Origin: Deltaproteobacteria bacterium
Lineage (GTDB): Bacteria > Myxococcota_A > UBA9042 > PHBI01
Assembly (NCBI GenBank): GCA_011526585.1
Contig: WYBB01000005.1
Location: forward strand, 1-64,000
Direction of reading: 5' to 3'
Length of the DNA: 64,000 bases
Shown piece by piece: positions 39,489-47,068 of this stretch. The position numbers and the translations under genes are program-made. The notes under the pieces are model-generated. The model did no database searches. It saw only the letters and a list, made by a program, of their open reading frames with translations, and was not told the origin of the DNA. Each line of letters begins with the position of its first letter. Position 1 is the stretch's first letter.

Positions 39489-39536
39489 GCACGAAGATGA
39501 TCCGCCATCCCGGCTCGTCGCTGTCGTCGAGCACAA
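39489..39536 (+). pseudogene. Relic of a duplicated UvrA-family gene segment
   Basis: Bases 39489-39521 repeat the segment of the UvrA-like gene around 38175-38209 (encoding RTKMIRHLGSSL) with about three mismatches. Bases 39522-39536 then match 38322-38336 exactly (GTCGTCGAGCACAAG, encoding VVEHK). The roughly 110 bases between these in the gene are missing here. The order and strand are conserved, so this is best read as a partial tandem duplication that has lost its middle. Confidence 0.65.
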
Positions 39537-39546
39537 GAGAGGGGCA

Positions 39547-40119
39547 TCACCGTGCGGGCATGCGATAGTGCTCGAGCCGTGCGCGCCCATGCGTGCGCGC
39601 GACCAGGTTGTCGATCCCGAGGTAGCGCCGGCAATACGCCGCTTCGATCGTACGCTCGGCGTCGTGGACGAAGATGTCCCCACCCGGCGCGATCAGGCGC
39701 GAGGCCATGAAGATGCTCTTCATACGGCCGGGGCAGGTGTCGTTCCACCCGGCAGGTCCGTCGACCAGGATGGCATCCCAGCGCGTGCGTGTGATCTCGC
39801 CGGGGAGGTCGAGCTCGAGGCGGGCGGGATCGTCGATCAGCTCCCGCCACTGGGTGCGCACCGTGCGGTAGTCGACGAGCAGCGTCTCGAGCCCTTGGTG
39901 AGTGGACAGGACCCGCTGCTGCCAGCTCGCGTCGTCCTCGATGAAGAGCGTGCGCCCGGCGCGGTTGAGCGAGTGCCAGAGCGCCGAATCGTGCCCGAGG
40001 CCGAAGACGACGAAGCGCCCCCCGCGGACGAAGCGTCGCGCGATCATCCAGAGCTCGGGCAGCTCCAGCTGAATCCCGTGTCGCCTGCGCGCGAGCCACA
40101 AGCGCAGCATCAGCCTCAT
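39547..40119 (-). CDS. GXM/IRX15-like (DUF579) polysaccharide methyltransferase
   Basis: This is a 190-residue protein. The segments FVVFGLGHDSALWHSLN, RTLFIEDDASWQQRV, YRTVRTQWRELI, WDAILVDGPAGW and CPGRMKSIFMAS then FVHDAERTIEAAYCRRYLG line up in order with plant glucuronoxylan 4-O-methyltransferases and IRX15 proteins. The enzyme should use SAM to methylate a sugar acid. ATG 40119 has a GGAG site at proper distance; the frame stays open upstream to ATG 40197, but without such a site. It stands alone in an eroded region. Confidence 0.75.
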   Translation of the reverse strand: MRLMLRLWLARRRHGIQLELPELWMIARRFVRGGRFVVFGLGHDSALWHSLNRAGRTLFIEDDASWQQRVLSTHQGLETLLVDYRTVRTQWRELIDDPARLELDLPGEITRTRWDAILVDGPAGWNDTCPGRMKSIFMASRLIAPGGDIFVHDAERTIEAAYCRRYLGIDNLVARTHGRARLEHYRMPAR

Positions 40120-40199
40120 CGCAATCGCTCCGTTCGTGACAAGGTGGACTCCCCTAGAGCGCGCGTGCATCTCCACGCGCAGCTCGCGCGCCCGCATGA

Positions 40200-40815
40200 T
40201 CAGAGGTCATAGTTGTCGGCGAGGTCGCGGAGCGGGTCGCCCATCAGGAGCTTGCCCTGCTGCTTGAGCTCGATGCGAGCCGCCAGGACCAGCGTGTCGT
40301 GGTCGATGAGCGCGTCGCGCGCCGCCGCGATGTACGCCGCCCGCATGACGGCGTTCTTGATGTGCCCGCCGCTCATGTCGAAGGTCTTGGCGATCTCGTC
40401 CAGGTCCAGGTCGTCCGCACAGATCGGCTCGCTCCCGAGCATTGAACCGGTAGCGACTGATGTTCTCGCGCATCTGCACCCGCACCGCCGACGACACGAT
40501 GAGATCGTCCCACTTGTAGCATGTCGTCTTCAAGTCCGCGATGTCCCCGAGGCGATGCCGCAGCTGCCGCTTGATCACCTGCTGCACCGACGAGAAGCTG
40601 AGACCGCTGCCGTCGAGCGTGGCCCCGCGCGTGCCCTCCTGCGCCGCCGCCTCGATCTGCCCCGGCGTCAACCGGAACGTCACGCCGAGCTGACGCGGCA
40701 CGCCCGACTAGGTCAGCCGGTCCGCCGGCAAGGCCCCCTCCCAGAGGCGCGTCGCGATGTCGGTGTCGGGCATCCCGATCTCGAAGCGCTCGACCCCGCG
40801 CGCCCTCGTCCGGCT
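40200..40815 (-). pseudogene. AAA+ ATPase gene broken by nonsense, frameshift and deletion
   Basis: From 40815 one frame reads GVERFEIGMPDTDIATRLWE, the end of an AAA+ core, then meets a TAG (40708-40710). It continues LGVTFRLTPGQIEAAAQEG and SSVQQVIKRQLRHRLGD to about 40447. A frame change leads to DLDEIAKTFDMSGGHIKNAV, the lid of a second AAA+ module, ending at 40200. The Walker A and B core that should lie between the two parts is absent. The parent was a two-module ATPase of the kind found with phage-tail-like systems and in myxobacteria; only fragments remain. Confidence 0.75.
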
Positions 40816-41165
40816 CAGCCCCGCCGCGCACCTTCCCTGAACCGGCGGGCGAACAACGTGAGTCGTGAGCCGCATCGCGCACCATCAGCCCCGGGTCCTC
40901 GACCGCTGGCGCGCGACCCGGTGGGCGGAGCCTGGCGCGACGCGCACCAGGGTCGCATCCGCGATGATGTCCGTGCCGAGCGGGTGGTCACGCTGACACC
41001 GTGCGCCATGGCCGACGTCGGCGTGGTCGTGCACCGCCCTCTTCGGGGGCGAAGGAGGTGTCTCACCCGGCCCGCGCGAACGCCGTTCACCCAGCGCAGG
41101 CGACGTGTTAGCCTCATCGACCATGCGGTGGTTGTCGGGCCGCCGCCGAACGCTTGGAGGTCGCG
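40816..41165. other. Gene-free interval
   Basis: Open frames occur on both strands, but none has a convincing start, ribosome site or family motif. The 3' end carries the GGAGGT site of the lipoprotein fragment. The stretch may hold further debris from the broken genes on either side. Confidence 0.4.
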
Positions 41166-41528
41166 ATGCTGCGCATGTTCGGAAGACTCGGGGCTGTCGT
41201 CGCGCTCACGCTCGGCGCCTGCGGCGGCGACGCCGGCGATCTCGCGGCCGACACCGCGGCCGGGCTGCCCGAGGCCGATGTCGACGCGGCCATCGGCGAC
41301 ACCTCAGCCGCGCCCGACGCGATCGAAGACGCGGTGTCTACGCCCGACACCGCCTCGCCCGCGCCCCCCGATGCGGCCGACGACGCGACCGACACGCGCG
41401 TGCGCCCCGAGATCGGCTCGAGGCCCCAGCGCGCGCCACCCATGCGCTCGCGGCGCAGCGCCGCCATGCAGCGTCCGTCGTGGAAGTGGATGACGAGGCT
41501 CCCGACGAGGCCGAGCGACTGCACGTGA
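41166..41528 (+). pseudogene. Lipoprotein gene cut off after its linker
   Basis: A strong GGAGGT site and ATG 41166 start a normal lipoprotein signal (MLRMFGRLGAVVALTLGAC) followed by an Asp/Ala/Thr-rich linker to about residue 80. After about 41410 the frame runs through sequence that is coding on the other strand for a glycosyltransferase and ends SRRSAAMQRP...SDCT. The normal domain is missing, so this is a 5' fragment joined to foreign DNA. Confidence 0.7.
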
Positions 41529-42127
41529 TCCACTCTGATCGCGGCGTCGTTGCGCGCGCGCCCGCCAGCGACCAGCGTCGCGCGCAGCACCGCCGAGTCG
41601 AGCCCCTCGGCGCCGTGCGCTTCGAGCAGCCGCCGCTTGTAGCTGATGTTCGCCTGACCGGTCAGCGCGCCACGCCAGGGGCCGCGCGCCGGAGGCAGCG
41701 ACTCGACGTTGGCGATGAAGAAGCTCGCCCAGTCGACGAGCCCTCGCGCGCCGTTGTCGACCGCGCCTCCGATCATGAGCAGCTCGGGGTGGGCCGTGTG
41801 CACCTCGATCAGCCGCCGGCACCAGTCGGGTGCGGCGCGGCAGTGATCCTCGGTGACGGCGACGATGGCGCCGCGCGCCGCCGCCACGCCGGCCACGCGC
41901 AAGTCGCGCACGGCCGCGCCGGGCCGCCGGAGCCACACGACGCCGGCGTCGTCGTGCGCCTCGGGCAAGCCCCTGCCATCGTCGTCGACGACGACCAGCT
42001 CACCTCCCACCTCGCGCAGCTGCGCCCACACCGACTCGAGCGTCATCGCGAGCTCGGGCCAGGGTTGGGTCGTCTGGCGCGACGCCTTAGAAGACCTTTG
42101 GCTGTCGCGGTCATAACTCGAAGACAC
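41410..42127 (-). pseudogene. Family 2 glycosyltransferase fragment
   Basis: The frame holds MTLESVWAQLREVGGELVVVDDDG, RVAGVAAARGAIVAVTEDHC, ANISYKRRLLEAHG and LVIHFHDGRCMAALRRERMGG, the middle of a GT2 protein. The N-terminal strand that should precede it is replaced by unrelated codons. The C-terminal end runs into antisense of the lipoprotein fragment (to a stop at 41114). Both ends therefore look truncated by recombination. Confidence 0.7.
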
Positions 42128-42191
42128 CCACCGTGGACGCGCGCGCGTCGGCGGCCCACCGTCGACGGGCCCACGTCACGGGAGGGGCCCC

Positions 42192-43439
42192 ATGTCATCC
42201 GAGCGGGTCGTCGAGGTCGTCATCCTGGTATCATTCTTCGCGGCCTGCGCCGAGCGCGTCGGCGGCCCGACCTTCGAGTTGAACGTCTCGCCGCTGTCGC
42301 TGCCCGGCGTCGACTTCGCCTGCTACGACGTCGCCATCACGACGCCCGACGGCCCCGTCGTGCGCTTGGGGGACCCCGCGCTGGCCTATGTCGACGGCGA
42401 CACCCGCGCCTTGTGCTCGTCGCGCTTCGGCAGCGGCGCGGGCGGCGACATCAGCTACGTCGCCCCGTGCGACGCCGAAGCCACCAACACCGTCACCGTC
42501 TGGTTCGACGGCCTCTACGCCGGCACCCCTGATATCACGGACATCGGCGGCTGGCGCGACCCGTGCCCCGACGGCTGCTCGATGGTCGCCGAGTGCCACG
42601 AGAACCGCGACACCGCCGTGACCTTCAACTTCACCGTCATGCGCGACGCCCGCCAGGGCTTCTTCGACATCGCCGTCAACTTCGAAGACATCTTCTGCTC
42701 GGCCAAGCTCGACTGCGTCGACGCCTTCTTGCACGACCCCACGACCGGCGACCGCGGCCCCACGGCGGTGCTCGGCTTCGCCTGCACCTCCGGCCAGTCT
42801 CCCGCTGGCACCCCGCAAGAGACGCACATCTACCTCGCCGACCTGCGCATCGAGTGCACGAACCCCGAGCGCACCTACCACTTCGACGCCAGCGCCGGCC
42901 CCGGCCAGGTCGGCGGCCAGCCCCCCGGCGTGTTCGAGGCCGCCTTCTACCGCGGCAAGGAGTCCCTCGCCGGCATCGAGAAGTGCTACTGGAACGCCGC
43001 CATCGGCATGGATCTCAAAGGCGACTGCTGGCTCCGCGCTCGCGGCACGGCCTCCGACCACCCGCTCGCCGGCGGAAACACCCCCGCCAACACCATGTAC
43101 CCCATCATCGAATGGGACGTTCAGCTCACCGCCGCCGGCGACACCGTCTGCGACGTGCACCCGCTCAACGGCGGCAACGGCGTCGCCACCGCCTACACCG
43201 ATTTCTCCAGCGCCCACTTCGAGTGCGGCATGGCCTGCGGCTCGGGCGCGATCGCCTGCGACGGCCGCACGACCTGCGCCGGCACGACGCCCGCGCTCGG
43301 CCCGGTCACGCTCTCGCAGGCCCCGGGCCTCGTCACGATCCTCTTCGAGGGCCAGCGCCACGACTTCCCGATCGACCCGACCTACACCGTCGACGGCTGC
43401 TGCGCCGACGCCTGCTGCACCACCGAGGGGGCCCCGTGA
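42192..43439 (+). CDS. Exported lipoprotein of unknown function (paralogue of the broken gene at 47069)
   Basis: This is a 415-residue protein. A GGGAGGGG site precedes ATG 42192, and the signal ends LVSFFAAC. The mature protein has an even scatter of Cys and short strands, with the block NFTVMRDARQGFFDIAVNFEDIFCSAKLDC near 143-172 and YPIIEWDVQLTAAGDTVCDVHPL later. Both blocks recur in the protein encoded at 47274-49595, so this is a local family. The C-terminus CCADACC is unusually Cys-dense. It overlaps or abuts the large exported protein gene downstream. Confidence 0.75.
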   Translation: MSSERVVEVVILVSFFAACAERVGGPTFELNVSPLSLPGVDFACYDVAITTPDGPVVRLGDPALAYVDGDTRALCSSRFGSGAGGDISYVAPCDAEATNTVTVWFDGLYAGTPDITDIGGWRDPCPDGCSMVAECHENRDTAVTFNFTVMRDARQGFFDIAVNFEDIFCSAKLDCVDAFLHDPTTGDRGPTAVLGFACTSGQSPAGTPQETHIYLADLRIECTNPERTYHFDASAGPGQVGGQPPGVFEAAFYRGKESLAGIEKCYWNAAIGMDLKGDCWLRARGTASDHPLAGGNTPANTMYPIIEWDVQLTAAGDTVCDVHPLNGGNGVATAYTDFSSAHFECGMACGSGAIACDGRTTCAGTTPALGPVTLSQAPGLVTILFEGQRHDFPIDPTYTVDGCCADACCTTEGAP

Positions 43440-43444
43440 TCTCC

Positions 43445-46400
43445 ATGACACCAATAATGTCAATGATATCGAAGCTCTCACCGCGCATCCTCTTCGGCGC
43501 GCTCTTGCTCTCGAGCTCGTCGCATGCGCTCGCCCAGCAGTCCGTGACCGTCTCGTTCGGCGACGACGACCCGCAGCCGATCAACGCCGCGTTCGAGGTC
43601 CACCTCGACTACGAGCTCGATCTCGCCGACTACCAGGACGTCGTCATCGAGCTGCCGCTGCCCGACCGCGCCCTGTTCCCGGTGACCACCTTCATCACCG
43701 AGAGCTCCAGCGTCCTCTTCACGCACAGCTCCGAGACCGACGGCTTCATCGAGACCCACCGCTGGACCGCGGCCCCGTTCTCGACCGCCATCTCCGGCAG
43801 GATCACGGTCACCGTGCGCTTCGACTCCGCCATCACCTACGCCGCCCGCTTCCGCACGCTCACCGGCACCAGGTTCCCGTTCACGGCCACTCTCAGCGGC
43901 CGCCGCAGGCCGACCGGGGACGGCTCCTACACGACGTTCACGCCGCCCTCGCATACCGCGTTCCGCACCGCCATCGGCGCTGCCGAACCCGAGCTCGAGT
44001 ACACCGGCGCGACGTTCTACGGCAGCACTCCGGCCACGATCGCCGGCACGCCCGGCGTCGTACAGCGCTACGTCTTCCGCATGATCGTGCGCGGCAACGC
44101 TGGCACACGCGGCTACGACTGGACCACCGGGACCGGCGGCATACCCTGGCGACTCGACTTCGGCCCGGCGGTGCACTTCCTCCGCGCCTTCGCCCAAAAC
44201 GCCGACGCACCGCCGTCCTCCGCGGCGGCGCCGACCATCTCGATCCTCACCGCGCCGATCCCCTACGGCGAGACCAATCACGTGCTCGGCGGTTCCCTCA
44301 CCGCCCGCGTCGACCGCGACGTCACGCCCACGCTCGATTGGCACGCCTACTCCGATGAGCTCATCGTCGATGTGTTCCTGCCCTGCGCTGGCGCCACACC
44401 GCTCACCGCCAACCCCGCGGACCACGGCATCACCATGACCGTCGCGCAAGCCCCCCAACAGGTCTGGGACGACCCCGCCGTCGCAGGCACTCCGCCCGAC
44501 ATCACGCGGTCTCTGGACCCCGCGGTCGGCCACGCTCAGGGTATCTCCTTCGGCGCCTGCGGCACGGGCGGCGGCGCCGTCAAGTACTGGAACGGCACGG
44601 CCGGCGCCAACACCACCGTCGGCTGGGCGATGGGTCTGAGCCCGCCGCTCGGCGCCAGCGAGATCACCGACGCGCTGGTGATCGACCGGCTGCCCGACGG
44701 CACCGACGCCGTCCGGGCCACCCCCGCGGGGGCAGGTGACCTCGTCGACTTCATCGCCTATTTCTGCCTCCTGCCAGACGTTGATTTTTTCGACTTCGAC
44801 ACCTTCGAGGACCACCTCGTCAGCGGCGCGTGCACGCCCGCCGCGAGCGACGGCTGGTACGCCGTGCCGGACCCGGGACTCCTGGCACTCGGCGACGCCA
44901 CCCACGTCGTCTACGCCGCCCCCACGTGGGGCACGTCCGCGCCGGTGCGAGCCTTGAGCATCTCCGTCGCCACCCACATCAGCGCCGACTATGCGGGCCC
45001 CGAGTACACCAACCGCATCCAGCTCCAAGGCAGCTTCGGCGACTTCGTTCTCGGCGACGCCGTGATCGAAGCCGCCCCCGCCACCGACCCCTACGAAGCG
45101 CACGCCACGCGCGACATCGTCGACTGGTCCTGCGGCGGCGTCTCGACGGATCCAGCCCCGCAACCCTCGGTCCGCCAGCTCGGCCCGGGCGGCTGCTCGT
45201 GGCTCACGATCGCGCCGCGCGCCCGCCCGAACCTCGAGCTCCCGCGCGGCGCCGCCATCGATGTCGACGTGCCCGCCGGCGTTCTCATCAAGAAGGCCGT
45301 CACGCCGTTCTTTCCCGCCGAGCCCGCGCCCGTCGACGGCATCTGGATCACCGGAGCCTGCGGCGGCGCTGGCGCGGTCGTCGCCCCCGCGCCAGCAGAT
45401 CGCCCGCTGCATTTTTCGCTCTGCGAATACGAGGACTACGCCTGGAACGCCGGCATGCCGATCCACCTCGAGTTCTGCCTCGATCCCGCGCACTTGTTCC
45501 CCGACGGCCACGTCCTCGACTTCACCGCGACCTTCGTCGACTCCGACAACCAAGGCGCCCCCGAAGCCTGCCCCGCCGATCCCAACTACCCGACCACCGC
45601 GACCGCCCGTTTCACGGTCGCCGTGCCCCCCGAGCTCCGCTACTTCGTCTACCCGACCTGCCAAAGCGATGGCGGCGCGGCGTTCATCGGCCAAGCCCTC
45701 AACTCCGGCGGCCAGGATCTCACGCACGTCGCCTTGACGCTGAAGATCCCGGCCGGCGCGACCTTCGCCGGCGTCGACCAGATCACCAACGCGCCCGGCG
45801 CCATCGTGCAGGTCTCCGCGACCGACCCGCCCGGCCCCACCGACTGGGTCGGCGAAGGCGGCATCCCCGCCGCCTCCGTCCGCTGGGCGCGCCTCGTCGG
45901 AACCGGCGGCCTCACGCTGCCCGCGCTCACGGGCCAACCCGTCTCGTTCCGAGTGCGCCTCGACACCACCGGCGCCGGCGGCCAGGCCTTGACCTCCGCG
46001 GGCGCGGCCTACGCCAACGAGCTCAGCCAACCCGCCAGCGCGACGCCGTCCGCCTTCGTCATCGAGAGCTGCGCCTGGCTCGAGATCTACAAGTTCCACG
46101 ACGCCGACGGCGACGGCGCCCAAGGCCCCGGCGAGATCGATCTGAACGACTGGCCCTTCACCGTCAGCTCGGCCGGCGGCGTCATCGTCGGCCAGGGCAC
46201 GACCGACGCCGACGGCGCCCTCGCCTTCTTCCTGCCGAGCGGCGTCTACACCGTGACCGAGTCGTTGCCCGACAGCTCGGCGGGGCCCCCGATCTGGTCT
46301 CCCACCACCCCCATCGCCGCGCCCAGCGTCACCCAGTCCCTCACCCTCGCCGGCGAAGACGCGAGCCTCGACTTCGGCAACACCTGCGCCTGCCCGAGCG

Positions 46401-46720
46401 CCGACCTGTGCGAGCTCTACCCATGCCTCGTCACCGCCGGCGCGTTCGACACCCAAGCCGAATGCGCCACCGCGCCCGTAGCCGCCTGCGACGACGGCAA
46501 CGCCTGCTCGCAAGACACCTGCAACCCCTCCACCGGCCAATGCACGAACACCCCACCGAGCTGCGCCACCATCGACTATTTCGTTCCCGTCACCACTGCG
46601 GGCGTTCTCGGCGGCCACATCCGCTGCGCCCTCCAAGCCGGCGCTCCCCCCATCTGCGACATGCAAGACGGAAAGCTCCGCATCTACCCCGGCGGCCCCA
46701 ACCTGTGCGCTGGGCCCTAG
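43445..46720 (+). CDS. Very large exported surface protein with an SdrD-B-like domain
   Basis: The 1091-residue protein has a signal peptide ending SSSSHALAQQ. Most of the length is beta-rich, with conserved-repeat style segments (LTHVALTLKIPAGATF). Near residues 880-985 a SdrD-B/CNA-B type module appears: YKFHDADGDGAQGPGEIDLNDW, SGVYTVTES and LDFGNTC. A Cys cluster (CDDGNACSQDTCNPSTGQC) follows. It is probably an outer-surface or secreted protein, co-transcribed with the lipoprotein before it. GTG 43436 overlaps that gene's stop and is an alternative start; ATGs at 43457 and 43463 are also possible. Confidence 0.72.
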   Translation: MTPIMSMISKLSPRILFGALLLSSSSHALAQQSVTVSFGDDDPQPINAAFEVHLDYELDLADYQDVVIELPLPDRALFPVTTFITESSSVLFTHSSETDGFIETHRWTAAPFSTAISGRITVTVRFDSAITYAARFRTLTGTRFPFTATLSGRRRPTGDGSYTTFTPPSHTAFRTAIGAAEPELEYTGATFYGSTPATIAGTPGVVQRYVFRMIVRGNAGTRGYDWTTGTGGIPWRLDFGPAVHFLRAFAQNADAPPSSAAAPTISILTAPIPYGETNHVLGGSLTARVDRDVTPTLDWHAYSDELIVDVFLPCAGATPLTANPADHGITMTVAQAPQQVWDDPAVAGTPPDITRSLDPAVGHAQGISFGACGTGGGAVKYWNGTAGANTTVGWAMGLSPPLGASEITDALVIDRLPDGTDAVRATPAGAGDLVDFIAYFCLLPDVDFFDFDTFEDHLVSGACTPAASDGWYAVPDPGLLALGDATHVVYAAPTWGTSAPVRALSISVATHISADYAGPEYTNRIQLQGSFGDFVLGDAVIEAAPATDPYEAHATRDIVDWSCGGVSTDPAPQPSVRQLGPGGCSWLTIAPRARPNLELPRGAAIDVDVPAGVLIKKAVTPFFPAEPAPVDGIWITGACGGAGAVVAPAPADRPLHFSLCEYEDYAWNAGMPIHLEFCLDPAHLFPDGHVLDFTATFVDSDNQGAPEACPADPNYPTTATARFTVAVPPELRYFVYPTCQSDGGAAFIGQALNSGGQDLTHVALTLKIPAGATFAGVDQITNAPGAIVQVSATDPPGPTDWVGEGGIPAASVRWARLVGTGGLTLPALTGQPVSFRVRLDTTGAGGQALTSAGAAYANELSQPASATPSAFVIESCAWLEIYKFHDADGDGAQGPGEIDLNDWPFTVSSAGGVIVGQGTTDADGALAFFLPSGVYTVTESLPDSSAGPPIWSPTTPIAAPSVTQSLTLAGEDASLDFGNTCACPSADLCELYPCLVTAGAFDTQAECATAPVAACDDGNACSQDTCNPSTGQCTNTPPSCATIDYFVPVTTAGVLGGHIRCALQAGAPPICDMQDGKLRIYPGGPNLCAGP

Positions 46721-47068
46721 AGACTTCCGCCAACTCCGCCAACGAAGCCGCATGATGCCCGTCGAAGACGCGTACGCCGACCTGATGCACAAGCGACGGC
46801 CGACTACTACTTCCAACAGGTCCTCGGTCACGACGGCTTGAGCGGTCACGGCCGCTTGGTCGACCCACGGAAAGGTCTCGTCCAGCCCGTCGTGTTGTGC
46901 CGAGCAACTCGGCGCACGAGGTCCCTGAACACCTCTGGTCTTCCTGACACTGCCCACGGCAGAGTCACAGGAATGCCGCGAGCAAGGTAGACGCCAGGCG
47001 CAGCTCCTGCCAGAGTGCCCGAACTTCCGTGCTCCACACCCCGAGCGCCGCCATTGCTGGAGCGGAGT
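46721..47068. other. Gene-free interval with possible debris
   Basis: No frame has a good start and family match. A minus-strand frame ending at 46846 contains ARGIPVTLPWAVSGRPEVFR, which looks protein-like but is unidentified and lacks a convincing start. The last bases hold the ribosome site of the broken gene at 47069. Confidence 0.4.

Noticed and set aside
40885-41124. Minus-strand peptide with IIADATLVRVAP, resembling a transposase catalytic strand
   Set aside because: Only a short stretch fits, the rest of the frame is featureless and there are no terminal inverted repeats.
46846-47030. Protein-like minus-strand fragment (ARGIPVTLPWAVSGRPEVFR)
   Set aside because: No start with a ribosome site and no family match; kept only as possible debris in the interval entry.
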